DNA from: Antilocapra americana
Taxonomy: Eukaryota > Chordata > Mammalia > Artiodactyla > Antilocapridae
DNA: 64,000 nt
Direction of reading: 5' to 3'
Assembly: GCA_007570785.1 (NCBI GenBank)
Contig: ML664199.1
Coordinates: 20,592,597-20,656,596 of the forward strand
The stretch's first letter is position 1. Each line of letters starts with the position of its first letter. Made by a program: the position numbers and the translations under genes. Positions 1 through 13,175 of the stretch are shown piece after piece. The notes beneath the pieces were generated by a model. That model did not search any database and was not told where the DNA came from. It was given only the letters and a program-made list of their open reading frames with translations.

Positions 1-85
1 TCCTTTTCCAAAGTAATATAAAATACACTCAAACACCTTTAAAAAAAAAAAAAAAACAAACCTCCTTAATCCTCTTTTACCCTAC
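1..85 (-). other. FANCL: FANCL intron 8, 5' part only
   Basis: The donor gtagggta is followed by 85 bases of intron that leave the window. It contains an A-run on the plus strand at about 42-56 and nothing else recognisable. Confidence 0.8.
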
Positions 86-236
86 CTAATACAATTCTGC
101 GCGCTGTAGAACTCCGTGTAGGTTTTTCTGGCTCAAGTACCCAAGTCTTCTCATCAATTTCATCCATAACATCCCAGAATGTCTTCAGTGATTCCAGTGC
201 TGCCAAAAACTGACTATAAATGCTGATTAAGGAGCT
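86..236 (-). CDS. FANCL: FANCL internal coding exon (probable exon 8)
   Basis: This 151-bp minus-strand exon encodes 50 codons plus one base. It begins SSLISIYSQFLAALESLK and continues with FWDVMDEIDEKTWVLEPEKP, then TRSSTARRIVL and the first base of a glycine codon. This DEIDEKTWVLEPEKP block is highly characteristic of vertebrate FANCL, at about residues 181-231 in the middle of the UBC-RWD domain. The acceptor is ttttcacag (minus strand, bases 245-237) and the donor is gtagggta (bases 85-78). An open frame runs past both splice sites, but the extra residues at either end are intronic. The next exon, coding NNVSI and onward to the RING domain, must lie before base 1. Confidence 0.94.
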
Positions 237-2499
237 CTGTGAAAAGACAAGTGAAAGCATGACTGTCAATAGCATATAATGTTCCACTTACAACTCAGTT
301 TACAAGTTTAAGCTCTGTTTCATTTCAGCTAAAACTAGGCTCTAGTAAACAACAGTTAACTCTCCCTGCTTCGCATCTCTTCACCACTATTAGTATTAAC
401 AGAATTCTTCTTTGACAGTCACTGAACTGTGCACTTACCAAGTAACTTTTTTAAAACCATATTTATTTTTATTATGATTAATTTTGTACTATATGTATGG
501 AAAATTAATACAAGGTATGTTTAAACTATTAATGTATATAATATATATTCAGCAGTCTACACAATTTTTAATATGAAAAATCTTACCCAGTTATCAAGTA
601 CTGTATTTACAGTGCTATTTGTAATCTAATTACATTATTTTTATACACTATTAATAAGTAACTCTGCAGACGTAATTAGACATAGATTATGAAAAGGCTT
701 TCCTCATTTTTAAAGAATTCAAACAAATTACAAGATTTCTTTTGATGTTAGATTTTTAGCCAGTCTCTGAATTCAGTATTTCAGAAATACATTTTCACTA
801 CATGACAAGAATTAAAGCCATCACTGACTTTAAAAATCAATTCATAATCACCTGATTCAAAGTCAAGAGTTTCTCATAAAATAATGTATGATTAAAAGAT
901 ACAACTATTTACTAAATATTTTATATAAAAAGCAATCAAAACTAAAACCATTAAAAAAGAATTAGGGTTTTATTTATTGTTTCAAATAAGAAAAAAAGTC
1001 ACCAAAAATACTGCAAATGTACTCATCCAAAATAACTGATACAAGCCAATAATTTAAGAATATGATACACCCTGAGTAAAATGTATTGTACTTATGTACT
1101 TAAGAAAAATCCATTGCATCTCATTTCAGCAGAGTTTTACATGGAGATAGATTCATAGCTCAGATTCACAAAGGTAGTTTCAACTCTTCTAACCTTCTAT
1201 ACACAGAAAAAAAAGAGTAGGAACTGGAACTTAATGTCCAAAAATAACCTTTTAGGAATTTGAGGGTAGGATGTTTATTCTCTTCTAGTATACCATACTT
1301 ATCTACAAGTTTAGATGCTAGAATCCAGAAATCAGAAAACCAGACTCCCAAGGTTTTTTTTTTTTAAACCATGAGATGTACTTTATTTCCTCTTCACACC
1401 ATCATTCTTTATATACCCTACTAAGATACCAGTTTTGACCCTTGTAGATTTCTGGCCTTATAGCCTAATAAGTTCAAAAGCTAACAGGAGCCCTAAGACC
1501 ATATTTAACATTTCTTGGTAATTACCCTAGTAATCTATTATTCTTATTTCCATATCTAGATTTGCCATCCTTGACTTCATCTACCTTCTTGCAGGGTACC
1601 CTATTTAAAATATAGCCCTGAATGTATCAGTCCCTCTCTTAAAACCATGTAAGTCAACATTCCAACTGGATTTTTTCCCCCTCTAGTTATATTTCCCTAA
1701 AGCCCACTATTTACATTGCAATTGATTTTTGTATTCTACAAACCTGATACTATGATTTCCTGGTTTACAATAAAAAGTTTAAGTGCAGTTTTTCTCAAAG
1801 TGATGTTTTTCTCCTTGTGATACTACTATGGAATAAAAGCAACACAAATTCTAAGAACTGTTCAAGAAATACTTGTTTAAATTGAACTAAACTATATAAC
1901 CACTGATGACTTTCATCATTCTATTTATTAGGGTCACCATTATTTACAAGTAGCTTGCAAATTATGTTTTATGTTATCAGTGATTAAAACCACAGTTCTT
2001 TATCATGACTTACAGTTAATATTGTTCAGTATGTATCCATAGATATGTTTACATAAAATAAACTGAAATACTTTCTGTGGGTATATTTACTACTCCATGC
2101 TTCAATAACTACATTCTCTATGATCATTCACAAACTTGTTTAGCCCAGATAGAGAATCCAAAACTACTTAGCCATTTCTATATTGATGGTATCTATATGG
2201 CTGTCTAACTCACACACCATACTCAGATGGTCATCATCTTCCCAAAGAAGAATTCCCTTCTGTTTTTGGGTTTTTTTTTTTTTTGTTTTTCTTAGTGAAG
2301 GGACTACTGCTTGTCCTACTGCCTAAGCCATGAATCTAAGCATACTTTTAAGCAGATTACTAAAACAACCTTCTAACTGAATTTTCTTCCTTTAGACATA
2401 GCCCTCCTACTGTAATTGACTTTTGTACTCTGTAAATCTAATACTGTAATTTCTTTGCTTACAATAAGTCATTAACCATTAGATGCAAATATAATAAAC

Positions 2500-2800
2500 C
2501 ATTTGCTAGACAGTATGTTTTAATAGTTTTATTACTGAGGTATACGTGACATACAAAGAACTGCACATGTTCAATGTGTGCAAGTTGATGGGTTTGGGCA
2601 TATGCATATATCCATAATACCATCACCACAGTCAAGGTAATAGATACAGCCAACACCTTCCAAAGTTTCCTCCTGTCCTTTTGGGGTTTCCTTAACAAAG
2701 AACATGAGATCTACCCTCAACAAATTGTAAAATGCATACTACTTGCATTGTAAACTATCTTGAACACATGGTCCCTGACCTAGAGAAATTCACAACCTAT
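2500..2800 (-). mobile_element. Probable L1M 3'-region remnant
   Basis: The words ttattactgaggtatacgtg, ccatcaccacagtcaagg and agatctaccctcaacaaatt resemble a common ancient L1M 3' region in antisense. Family not certain. Confidence 0.45.
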
Positions 2801-5555
2801 CAAATCAGAAAGATCTGCACCACATTAGACAAAGGATTAACACCCTTAATATAAAAGGTTACTTACTGAAAATCAACTTTGAAAATACATACATACATAT
2901 TAAAGCATAGGGAATAAAGTTTCCCAGAGAAAAATTTGACATAATCATTTAAAAAATACTTCACCTCCTAAGTTTAGACATTATTTCTAAGTGCAGTTTC
3001 AGAGATGAGCAAAGCCTCAAATTTAAGAGGATGGTGCAAAAAACGAGGTGACTGGATTGGGGGGTGGGGTGGGTTGCTTTCCCAAAGTAGCTTTTCTTTC
3101 AATAACTAGGTAGCTCAACTCCATGGTACGGCTTCTTTCTGTACAGCCCTCCCATTACTAGTCACTGCTTTGTTATAGAATACCACTGAAGATGTGACCA
3201 TTCTGAAGGTCCTATGGTACCATGGTATATGCCCTTAATCCATTCTAAAATAATCAAGAGTGGCTTTGTTATGATTCAACACCAATGATTTTGTTCCAAG
3301 GCATCATTTGTCGCTAAGAGTATGGTTTTTAAAATGACCCTTTTAATGACAATTTTTATTTTTGTACTTGTCCAGACTTCCCACAATATATATTATTTGT
3401 ATAATCATAAAAGAGCACAGGTAGAAACAGAAATAAAAGGTCAGCTGTCCTTTCATTTCATGATACGTATAGTGAAAAATATACTAAATTTAATGAAACT
3501 AATATTTCAACCATGCATCAGGACTATATTAAGATCTCCAATACAAAGATAAAAGAACCCAGTTCACAAAGGTATCGCCATTCTAATCTTGTAGGGTAAC
3601 AAAGTATCTGATCAAGACATACCCAGCCTCTTGAAACCTTAATATTACATCTATAAATGTGAGTGTGCCATAGAATGTACAGCATAGATAACTTCTAAGG
3701 TGACTTTCAGATCTAAAGTCAAGAATTCAAATATAACTTTGAAAATTCATAAAGTAGATGATTCTGTCCACTCAAAAGTACATATATTTCCTTTAAAGAT
3801 GCCAGTGACTATAAATACTCCCATTTATTTCTAAATTATGTTTATAAACATTTTCTCATTCACATTATAAATAATTTATGATTCACTATAGAACAAACAT
3901 TTCCTCTTTAATCAAAAGAACTGTTATACCAGGATGAAAATAATTGGATTACATTTTCTATCCTCACATATTTAAGGGGAGAAGTCAAAGATGCATTATA
4001 CAACTACTATTATTTCCTAAAACATAGGGACAAGATTTCAGTCTTCTAAAACTTTTGAGTTTTGAAATAATTTATAAAATCAAATTTATACCACAAATAG
4101 AAAAGTAATAAATATCATGAACATCCAAAAATTACATGTGAAACACTGCAACTGATCAGTTTCATTAATTAAAGGAATATGTTAATCATTTTTGGCAATA
4201 CACATGATTAAAAGAAATAGAGGGAAAAAACTGTAGGAGGAAGACAAAAGAAATTAGCAAAATAAACAATTAAAAAAAAAAAAAAAAAGGCTTAGTGTCC
4301 CAAAAGCAATAAATTGTTACAGAGGAGAAAAGTACCCCTTTTAATCATAACTAAGATTATGATGTAGAAGCTTCTCACCTAAGCCATGCTGTGGTGGAGA
4401 GGATGTGATGCTAAACAACCTCTTGTTCTTAAAGCATTTTTGAAATTAAAATAGAAGTCCTGAGAAAGTTAAAAAGTATCAAATAAGATGAGAAGAGTAT
4501 ATTCTATATTCTCTACCTACTCCAGATTTGTAGCATACCATTTCAATGGCATACCAACCACATTTTTTATCTATGTATTTTTCATTCTGTTTTTACTCGG
4601 GATAGGGCAGTGACAGGCAAAAAAAAAAAAAAAAACCAAAAGGACACAGACTAACCACCAGACATTGGAAAACTACATCTATAAAATTCCATGCATGGGG
4701 AGCTCAAGAGCTAGGTTTAACAGGGAAGATAGTCTCTGAAATGGAGACCAACCTTCTTGTGAAAAGCAAAGGTCAGAAGATTAAAAAGAATGTATTAATC
4801 TGAAAGAAAAAAGACATCTTGACATGATTTGAAAAGAGCAGGCATAAAGATATGGAGAGAGAAATTTCACATTGGGTTTACCTAAGGCATTTAACGAAAT
4901 CCTCTGCACTGAAATCAGGATACCTGGACCACTGTGTATACAGGCATCTCAATGAGAAGATCTGTATGTGAGATCCCCGTGTTGATACACTGAAAATTTC
5001 TGAATAAACACAATTCTGAACAATTTGTTGGGTGTGACATTTGGCATTTAACTTTATATCATGAACCATTCTGGGCAAATGTCACCAAATTATGGCCTTA
5101 CCAAAAAAATTAAAAGGCATATTCTATCTCCTGACTAGTTATTTATATTACTGAAACACAGTCAATCTTGGAAATGCTTGCCAATTTTCATCACAGGGAA
5201 TTGTGATGAATCAAGTGCCCCAACAATTAAGCAGAGGAAGGTAAAGTTGGTTATTCTTGTTTTATGTTTAGTAAATAAAGCATTAGAAAACTAGATTACA
5301 TCAGAAATCCTAAAGGGTATCACCTTTTCTCATGACATACGGCCAACACAAAAGGAAGGAGATGAAAATGTTACATTTAGTGAAAGGAATTGGTGCTCTG
5401 GTTTCCACTGGCACCACTCACTAATGAGTGGTTTATATGCTAAAGTCTAAACTCTTCAAAACATGCTAGTCCAGCCAAAAGTCAGGTAGGTTGATTCCTC
5501 CAGTTCCATTCTTCTTTCTCAAGATTGCTTTGGTTATACGAGGTTTTTTGTATTT

Positions 5556-5668
5556 CTTTCTTTCTTTTTTTTTTTGATTTTTCAAAAAACATTTTTTTAA
5601 AAATTTTCTTTACTTTATTGTGTTGGTTTTGCCATACAATGACATGAAACCGCCATGGGTTTACATAT
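5556..5668 (-). mobile_element. Short L1_BT 3'-end stub nested in the inverted L1
   Basis: Within the inverted ORF2 segment, sequence equivalent to the last ~60 bases of an L1_BT 3' UTR (ending at cccatggcggtttcatgtc on the minus strand) plus a tail of A and GAAA units replaces a few bases of ORF2. The uninterrupted ORF2 order is seen in the copy at 38115-38145. It is probably a severely 5'-truncated later insertion. A target-site duplication was not resolved, so a rearrangement remains possible. Confidence 0.55.
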
Positions 5669-7330
5669 GCTTAATTGTGAAATTATTTGTTCTAATTCTC
5701 TGAAAAAGACCTCTGGTAGCCTGATAGAAATTGCATTGAATCTATAGATTGCTCTGGGTAGTATACTCATTTTCACTATATTGATTCTTCCAATCCACGA
5801 ACACGGTATATTTCTCCATCTATTTGTGTCCTCTTTGATTTCTTTCATCAGTGTTTTATAGTTTTCTATATATAAGTCTTTTGTTTCTTTAGGCAGAAAT
5901 ACTCCTAAGTATTTTATTCTTTTTGTTTCAATGGTGAATGGAATTGTTTCCTTAATTTCTCTTTCTGTTTTCTCATTGTTAGTGTATAGGAATGCCAGAG
6001 ATTTGTGTGTTGATTTTGTATCCTGAAACTTTACTGTATTCACTGATTAGCTCTAGTAATTTTCTGGTAGAGTCTTTAGGGTTTTCTGTGTAGAGGAGGA
6101 TCATGTCATCTGCAAACAGTGAGAGTTTTACTTCTTCTTTTCCAATCTGGATCCTTTATTTCTTTATCTGCTCTGATTGCTGTGGCCAAGACTTCCAAAA
6201 CTATGTTGAATAGTAGTGGTGAGAGTGGGCACCCTTGTCTTGTTCCTGACTTCAGGGGGAATGCTTTCAGTTTTTCACCACTGAGGATAGTGTTTGCTGT
6301 GGGTTTGTCATATATAGCTTTTATTATGTTGGGGTATGTTCCTTCTCTTCCTGCTTTTTGGAAGGTTTTTATCATACATGGATGTTGAATTTTGTCAAAG
6401 GCTTTCTCTGCATCTATTGAGATAATCATGTGGTTTTTATTTTTCAATTTGTTAATGTGGTGTATTACATTGATTGATTTGCAAATATTGAAGAATCCTT
6501 GCATCCCTGGGATAAAGCCTACTTGGTCATGATGTATGATCTTTTTAATGTGTTGTTGGATTCTATTTGCTAGAATTTTGTTAAGGATTTTTGCATCTAT
6601 GTTCATCAGTGATATTGGCCTGTAGTTTTCTTTTTTTGTGGCATCTTTGTCGGGTTTTGGAATTAGGGTGATGGTGGCCTCGTAGAATGAGTTTGGAAGC
6701 TTACCTTCCTCTGCAATTTTCTGGAAGAGTTTGAATAGAATAGGTGTTAGCTCTTCTCTAAATTTTTGGTAGAATTCCGCTGTGAAGCCATCTGGTCCTG
6801 GGCTTTTGTTTTTTGGAAGATTTCTGATTACGGTTTCAATTTCCGTGCTTGTGATGGGTCTGTTAAGATTATCTCTCTTCCTGATTTAGTCTTGGAAAGT
6901 TGTACTTTTCTAGGAATCTGTCCATTTCATCCAGGTTGTCCAGTTTATTTGCATATAGTTGCTGATAATAATCTCTTATGATCCTTTGTATTTCTGTGTT
7001 TTCTGTTGTGATCTCTCCGCTTTCATTTCTAATTTTGTTGATTTGGTTCGTCTCCCTTTGTTTCTTGATGAGTCTGGCTAATGGTTTGTCAATTTTATTT
7101 ATCTTCTCAAAGAACCAGCTTTTGGCTTTGTTGATTTTTGCTATGGTCTCTTTTGTTTCCTTTGCATTTATTTCTGCCCTGATCTTTAAGATTTCTTTCC
7201 TTCTACTAACCCTGGGCTTCTGCATTTCTTCCTTTTCTAGTTGCTTTAGGTGTAAAGTTAGGTTATTTATTTGACTTTTTTCTTGTTTCCTGAGGTGAGC
7301 TTGTAATGCTATGAACTTTCCCCTTAGCAC
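5669..7330 (-). pseudogene. L1 ORF2 reverse transcriptase fragment (inverted part)
   Basis: Minus-strand frames encode pieces of L1 ORF2p. The piece at 6869-7330 has the pre-RT region ([30 protein letters not shown]). The piece at 6106-6606 has the RT core ([31 protein letters not shown]). The catalytic FADD lies at about 6100-6118 in another frame. The piece at 5669-6043 has the region after FADD ([20 protein letters not shown]). Frame changes between pieces show that it is dead. In a live L1 this protein nicks target DNA and reverse transcribes L1 RNA. The orientation is opposite to the 3' half of the same insertion. Confidence 0.85.
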
Positions 7331-7355
7331 TGCTTTTACAGTGTCCCATAGGTTT

Positions 7356-8514
7356 CAACCTACCTGACTTTAGGCTGTACTACAAATCCACAGTCATCAA
7401 GACAGTATGGTACTGGCACAAAGACAGAAGTATAGATCAATGGAACAAAATAGAAAGCCCAGAGATAAATCCACACATCTATGGACACCTTATCTTTGAC
7501 AAAGGAGGCAAGAATATACAATGGAGAAAAGACAATCTCTTTAACAAGTGGTGCTTGGAAAACTGGACAGCCGCTTGTAAAAGAATGAAACTAGAACACT
7601 TTCTAACACCATACTCAAAAATAAACTCAAAATGGATCAAAGATCTAATCATAAGACCAGAAACTATAAAACTCCTAGAGGATAACATAGGCAAAACACT
7701 CTCCGACATAAACCAAAGCAGGATCCTCTATGACCCACCTCCCAGAATATCGGAAATAAAAGCACGAATAAACAAATGGGACCTAATTAAAGTTAAAAGC
7801 TTCTGCACAACAAAGGAAACTATAAGCAAGGTGAAAAGACAGCCCTAAGAATGGGAGAAAATAATAGCCAATGAAGCAACGGACAAACAATTAATCTCAA
7901 AAATATACAAACAACTCCTGCAGCTCCATTCTAGAAAAATAAATGACCCAATCAAAAAGTGGGCCAAAGAACTTAACAGACATTTCTCCAAAGAAGACAT
8001 AAAAATGGCTAACAAACACATGAAAAGATGCTCAACTTCACTCATTATCAGAGAAATGCAAATCAAAACCACAATGAGGTACCAGTTTACACAAGTCAGA
8101 ATGGCTTCCATCCAAAAGTCTACAAGCAATAAATGCTGGAGAGGATGTGGAGAAAAGGGAACCCTCTTACACTGTTGGTGGGAATGTAAACTAGTACAGC
8201 CACTATGGAGAAAAGTGTGGAGATTCCTTAAAAAACTGGAAATAGACCTGCCATATAACCCAGCAATCCCACTGCTGGGCATACACACCGAGGAAACCAG
8301 AATGGAAAGAGACACGTGTACCCCAGTGTTCATCCCCGCATTGTTTACAATAGCCAGGACATGGAAGCAACCTAGATGCCCATCAACTGATGAATGGATA
8401 AGAAAGCTGTGGTACATATACACAATAGAATATTACTCAGCATTAAAAAAAGTTCATTTGAAGCAGTTCTCCTCAGGTGGACGGAACTGGAGCCTATTAT
8501 CCAGAGTGAAGTAA
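7356..8514 (+). pseudogene. L1 ORF2 C-terminal fragment (sense part)
   Basis: Plus-strand frames at 7555-7848 and 8005-8514 encode the ORF2 C-terminal region. The cysteine-rich motif [18 protein letters not shown] (CX3CX7HX4C) is at about 8128-8190, followed by [14 protein letters not shown] and EYYSALKK near the C-terminus. A stop interrupts the frame at about 7846. The 3' UTR with a G-rich polypurine tract follows. Confidence 0.85.
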
Positions 8515-10023
8515 GCCAGAAGGAAAAACAAAAATACAGTATACTAACGCATATATATGGAATATAGAAAGATGGTAACGAGAACCCTGCATGCGAGACA
8601 GCAAAAGGAACGCAGATGTATAGAACAGACTCGTGGACTCTGTGGAAGAGGGCAAGGGTGGGATGATATGGGAGAACGGCATTGAAACATGTTAATTATC
8701 ATATGCGAAATCAATCGCCAGCCCAGGTTTGATGCTTGGGGCTGGTGCACCGGGATGACCCAGGGGGAGGGAATTGGGAGGGAGGAGGGAGGGGGGTTCT
8801 GGAGGAGGAGCATATGTATACCCATGGCAGATTCATGTCAATGTATGGCAAAACCAACACAATAAAGTAAAGAAAATTAAAATAAATAAATAAATTCAAA
8901 ATGAAAAAAAAAAAAACATGCTAGTCCTGATTACTGAAACATTAATGATCTCTTTTTTATGTTTGACAAAGAAACCGGTTAACAAGTATAAGCTAAGAAG
9001 TGTATAATGTGACCCATTATTATATAGAAGGTGTATAAAATTTTTCAAATAGTGGTGATAAGTCAAAGGAAGCTGATAACAACTGTAAAGAAAGTTCTGT
9101 AGGGGTAAGGACATCATTTGAAAGATTAGTATACTCTTTGAATTAAAATAAATTGAGTTTTTAAAAGAACTATCAAGTTATATCACTTAGAAGGTCACAT
9201 AGAGCTGCAAAGATTCTGTTCCATCTTGAAGAACAAATCAAATACACAGAAGCCAAACATCAGGACTTTTTAAGGAAGGTAAATTTGTGGGCCATAAGTT
9301 TAACTGGTATATTTGGGCCACTGTCCTCCATTATTTTTATTTGTAGCTATAACATTAAGTGATATATGCAATAGTAATTTTAACTTGGAAATCTCCCCCA
9401 AAAAGCAAAGCCTGAAGTAAGGGCTGGCAGTACAGATAGGTTATTAGAAGTAATCTTAGGGACTGAGGGAGTAGGGACTGGAAAGAGTACAAGAGAACAG
9501 AGAAAGCTAAAATAAGGAAGTACTTTCAAGATGGTCACTGTGGTCAATGGTGGCTCTGTGAGAAGTTAGGGAAGTTCCTCAGAACTGCCACCCAAGAAAC
9601 AATTCAGGAACATTTATTCACTGGCTTCCATTTCTGACTGGTCGTGTTACTCTAAGCGGGGTTACAAATTCTCTCACATTCCAGATCTGCATACATACGT
9701 ACACCTGATGGCTCACATAAGCATCACTGGTCCCAGCATTAGAAGATCTCTGGGCAAAAAGCATTGGTAGAGCTGAGGTGAGGTCCTTTGTCAAGATACA
9801 CAATCATGAAATGAACTGAACCAATGAGGCTGAGTAAAAAAGTGCATGCAAAGGAAGTGAAGTAGGGACCAAGGATTATCTAAGTCTTAGCCATGTGCCA
9901 AAAAGGAAAGTGACATACAGTCAATTCTCCAAGAGTTAAATATGCCTATTTTGAATAAATCTGCCTTGTGAAATTGATTTATATAAAGCTTTAATAGTAA
10001 TAAAAGGGATTATTTGAAATAAC

Positions 10024-10064
10024 ATGTGTGTGTATATGTGTGTGTGTGTGTGTCTATATATATA
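10024..10064. repeat. TG/TA microsatellite
   Basis: TG dinucleotides with a TATA interruption run into a short TA run. Confidence 0.9.
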
Positions 10065-10745
10065 AAAATTCTGCCTATTTGGGGCTGTTGTCTTATTACT
10101 GAGCTTTCAGAGCTCCTTGTATATTCTAAGCACATGTGCATTATATATCTTGCAAATATTTTCTCCTAGTCTATAGCTTGTCTTTTTGCTCTCTTAACAG
10201 TATTTTTCAAGAAGGGAAAAAAAAAAACTGTACATCTCCTATATGATCTAGCCATTCTAACTCTAGGTATTTTCTGAAAGGAATGAAAGCATATATTCAT
10301 ATAATGATATTAATATAATGTTCATAGTACCTTATTCGTAACAGCCACATCTTGGCAACAACCCACAGGTCCATCACAGGTAAACAAACAATATGTGATT
10401 ACATTCATACAAAGAAGCACGACTCATAATAAAAAGAATGAATTATTAGAACATGCTATGACACTGATAAATCTCTAGTTATGCTGAGGAAAAAAACCTA
10501 ACACAGAAAAGTACATAGAATTACATGAAACTCTATAGAGAGGAGAGCAGTACTTGCCTGGGGATCAGCAGGAGGGACAAGGGGAACAAAAAAGAGAGAT
10601 TAAAAAGGCTGCCATGGAAATGTTTATTATCTTGACTGTGGGGTTGACTTCATCCATGTAAACATTCCTCAATGCTCACCCGATCATACACTTTAAATAC
10701 ATTCAGCTTATTGTGTATCAATTATACCTCAAAAAAACTATTTAA
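10055..10745 (+). mobile_element. Old L1M piece, possibly 5'-inverted
   Basis: Bases 10065-10200 read as antisense L1 ORF2 (gcaaatattttctcctagtc). From about 10230 the sequence is sense L1 (gatctagccattctaactct; then a 3' UTR with cttgactgtggggttgactt and attatacctcaaaaaa). The orientation flip resembles a twin-primed insertion of an old L1. Confidence 0.6.
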
Positions 10746-10747
10746 AT

Positions 10748-10873
10748 GGAGAAGGAAATGGCAATCCATGCCAGTATCCTTGCCTGGAAAATCTCATGGA
10801 CAAAGGAGCCTGATGGACCCAGTCCATAGGGTCTCAAAGAGTTGGACACGACTATGTGACTGAGCATGCACAC
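10748..10873 (+). mobile_element. Bov-A SINE fragment (no tRNA head)
   Basis: The segment from ggagaaggaaatggcaatcc to gttggacacgactatgtgac is the Bov-A unit in sense. The tRNA-derived head is absent. It directly follows an old L1 3' end. Confidence 0.8.
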
Positions 10874-12589
10874 ACCAGGCTGTTTTAAAATACACTCATC
10901 TGATTTCTGGACAGTAATGGCTCTATATAGCAGTACCTTCTTTGCAACAGATTTGTAGTGTATTTCTCAACATTTAGGAGCTAAACAATTTACAAAATAC
11001 CCAAATTTCTAATACCAAGGACAAAGGCAGAAGAGTAACTATTCATTAACCCACCATTTAGAGAATAGTTTTATCACTTGTATATGTATATATATACTGA
11101 ACAAGGAAGGAGAAAGGATATATATGGGAACTAAGATGTTAGCTATTCCCCCATAACTGTTATTAAATTATGTTAAACTAGGGAAGCACTTAAGCAGAAA
11201 AGTGTGAACACTGCCAATCTCAAAATGTAACGCTTATTATCCTTAAAAGCATTTTGTTACTTGTATAATACCTGAAGTGATATAATAATGTCAGTCTCTT
11301 AACCAGATCTTAGAGTATAATATCTTCATCTTAAGTACTATTATTTCCAGTATTTTAATAATTTTCTCACAGTCCCGGAATATGATCTTTTGTGCTCTGA
11401 TGACACTTAAATTAATAGCATAATTTTCTGGTACTTGCAACAGTTGCTTTCCATTCTGATTTTTTTATACTTTCCTATAATACATGCAGATAAATCCTCT
11501 AATAATCATTTTTGTCTTTATCTCTGAGGGATTCAAAAAGCTTCAACAGAATAAGGAAATATCAAGAGATTAAACTTTTAGAGAAATTTAATTTTAATAT
11601 TAATTGCAATATTCCCAATCAGATATCTTTAAAGAGATGATAAATCTCTTAAATATTAGTTCATTTGCTCTGATTTGCAAGCTTCATTGATGTTCTCAAC
11701 TCTTTCTGTAGGTATAAGTAAATCTATTTAATCAAATACTGTTCTCTGGCATACAATCCATAAGGCATACATCAACTCTTCTTATAGTTTACTTTAACTG
11801 ACCACTGATGATTTAAAAGATTTGCTACTATTCTTAAGACATGTGGAGAGTATATATGCCCAAAATGAAGTAAAACATACTCACTCCATGTGTAGGCATT
11901 ACAGAATGTAGCAACTCTGCTTATAAAAAAGACAAGGGAGACATGGAAGGAGAAGCAAATAAATTCTGTCAGGTGTATGATGAAAATGTATAGGGACTTT
12001 CATATGTGGTCCAAAGCTATCCTATATTGTAGACCATCAAAAAAAAAAAAAGAAAGTAAAGCTAATTGGATGAGGATTCTGGGTAGATTATAAAGAAGAA
12101 AACACTAGGAATCTGTCTCCCTACCTAGACAACAAATGCACTGACAGAAACTACTCTGGAACTCTTTAAGTCCACTGAAGGCTTGCAACTCTGGTCAGTT
12201 TCAGCTCAGCTTCACAGGGGCTACCCATCACCCCGCTGCCTGACAGGCAGCTCTGTGCACACTACATGAGCACCTTGCACACAGTTTATAGGAGTCAGGG
12301 TAAGTGAATAGGATGTGTTCTTCAAATATCACGTCTGTGCTCTGATGACTGATTGCCGCTTCTCATCTCAGAGGAAAAGAAAAAGCAGTAGTTGGATATT
12401 GCTGTTGCACTTCCTTCAACTGTTGCAAATCCCTCCATCTCCTGCAGAAGTGACTTGCAGGGTACTATGAGCCACTGCCCCTTCCCCCCTCTTCATTTTT
12501 CTTTTTCCCCTTCTGAGTGTCAGGTATTAAAGACTATAACATTCAAAAGCAACTCAACTGGGATGAGTAAAATAGGTGAGGAAAATTAA

Positions 12590-13175
12590 GACATATAAAC
12601 TTCCAGTTACAAAATAAATGAGTCATGGGGTGAAATGTACAGTGTGGGGAATACAGTCAATAACACTGTAATATCTTTGTATGTTGACAGGTGGCAAACT
12701 AAATTTACAATGGTGATGTTTTTGAAATGTATAGAAATACTGAATCACTGTATATTGTGTAATAGAAATTAACAAAGTGTTGTAGGTCAATTATACGTCA
12801 AACAACAAACTCAGAAAAAGAGATCATATTTGTAGTTACTAGAGGGGAGGGGGTGGAAGGTAGAAGAATCAGACGAAGGTGGTCAAAAGTTACAAACTTC
12901 CAATTTCAGTTACAGTAAACACTAGAGATGTAATATACATGATTGATATAATTAACACTTGTATATGAAACTTGTTAAAAGCAAATCCTAAAAGTTCTCA
13001 TCAGAAGAAAAAATAATTTTTGCCTTTTTTAAAAATCTATATGAGATAGACAGTCACTAAACTTATTCTGCTCTTCATTTCATGATGCATATACGTCAAA
13101 TCAATATGCTGTATAGCTCACACTTACCCAGTGCAATATGTCAACTGTATCACAACACAACTGAAAGAAAAAAAA
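12590..13175 (+). mobile_element. Old L1M 3'-end remnants
   Basis: Words such as aaacttccagttacaaaata, gggaatacagtcaataacac and agttctcatcagaagaaaaa, plus two terminal-like ends (gtcaattatacgtcaa, gtcaactgtatcacaa), fit L1M 3' UTR sequence, perhaps two copies. Confidence 0.6.

Larger units (their letters stand above)
5473..8912 (+). mobile_element. L1_BT LINE, 5'-truncated with 5' inversion
   Basis: Bases 5473-7355 carry L1 ORF2 in antisense. Bases 7356-8912 carry the downstream part of ORF2 and the 3' UTR in sense, ending in an A-rich tail at 8875-8912. The two parts meet at the same ORF2 site: the words around caacctacctgactt occur inverted near 5485-5500 and in sense at 7356-7371. The whole is flanked by the 15-bp direct repeat aaaacatgctagtcc at 5458-5472 and 8913-8927. 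This is the classic product of twin-primed L1 retrotransposition. The insertion is not autonomous: it lacks the 5' UTR, ORF1 and the start of ORF2, and its ORF2 has stops and frameshifts. Confidence 0.92.

Noticed and set aside
4878..5078. Minus-strand 66-codon open frame
   Set aside because: No recognisable domain, no splice context and no similarity to FANCL; this is expected by chance in this length of sequence.
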